Positions 5,180 through 5,210 of a DNA stretch of 5,210 nucleotides are shown here, piece after piece. The DNA comes from Helicobacter sp. (GTDB taxonomy: Bacteria > Campylobacterota > Campylobacteria > Campylobacterales > Helicobacteraceae): assembly GCF_022511165.1 (NCBI RefSeq), contig NZ_JAFLSB010000065.1, positions 1 through 5,210 on the forward strand. Direction: 5' to 3'. Position numbers and translations under genes: made by a program. The notes beneath the pieces are model-generated. The model was given only the letters and a program-made list of their open reading frames with translations, was not told where the DNA came from and did not search any database. How positions within the stretch are numbered: position 1 is the first letter of the stretch; each line of letters opens with the position of its first letter.

Positions 5180-5210
5180 TTGTATGTGAGATTCTATATT
5201 GTCTCATTCT

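Larger units (their letters stand above)
4855..5210. other. Non-coding stretch after the outer membrane protein gene
   Basis: No gene could be supported in these 356 bp. They hold six copies of the 7-mer AGAATCT/AGATTCT (4871, 4909, 4965, 4972, 5068, 5189), a hairpin at 4870-4899, a 14-bp palindrome at 4965-4978, a small stem with a T-run near 5000-5018, the palindrome TGTGCACA (5101-5108) and a C5/G5 hairpin at 5149-5179. A frame open from 5122 to the right edge has no credible start. Confidence 0.65.

Overview
The window looks like chromosomal DNA from a Helicobacter-like epsilonproteobacterium. It is AT-rich, with short genes carrying good AAGGAG-type ribosome binding sites and TATAAT-type -10 boxes without strong -35 boxes. 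The gene set fits too: an OMPLA-type phospholipase A, GlmS, a periplasmic di-heme cytochrome c peroxidase and a small beta-barrel outer membrane protein of Helicobacter style. I favour an enterohepatic Helicobacter, but that is inference from overall character and not from a search.

Layout. Positions 1-444 (minus) hold the N-terminal 148 codons of phospholipase A (pldA), which runs off the left edge just before its catalytic His motif. A short divergent promoter region (445-528) separates it from glmS (529-2325, plus), the complete glucosamine-6-phosphate synthase; the true start is the second of two in-frame ATGs, which puts the nucleophilic Cys at residue 2. A 275-bp gap (2326-2600) carries an inverted repeat and, next to the following gene, a TATAAT overlapped by a PerR-box-like sequence. 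The cytochrome c peroxidase follows (2601-3626, plus). About 500 bp with no convincing gene come next (3627-4125), holding hairpins, an isolated TATAAT and a more GC-rich patch that may be a small RNA or the relic of a gene. An outer membrane protein gene (4126-4854, plus) has its own promoter and a hairpin that masks its ribosome binding site. The last 356 bp (4855-5210) contain no supported gene, only inverted repeats and terminator-like hairpins.

The genes do not form one operon: each has its own upstream region and the gaps are large. The loose common theme is the cell envelope: outer membrane lipid turnover (PldA), the first step of amino-sugar supply for peptidoglycan and LPS (GlmS), periplasmic peroxide removal (CCP) and an outer membrane barrel.

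The most striking unexplained signal is the 7-mer AGAATCT/AGATTCT, found 15 times in 5.2 kb (about one expected from composition by my estimate). Eleven copies lie in non-coding DNA, often as inverted pairs. I did not find a clear new multi-gene system here; the interesting material is regulatory and repetitive.
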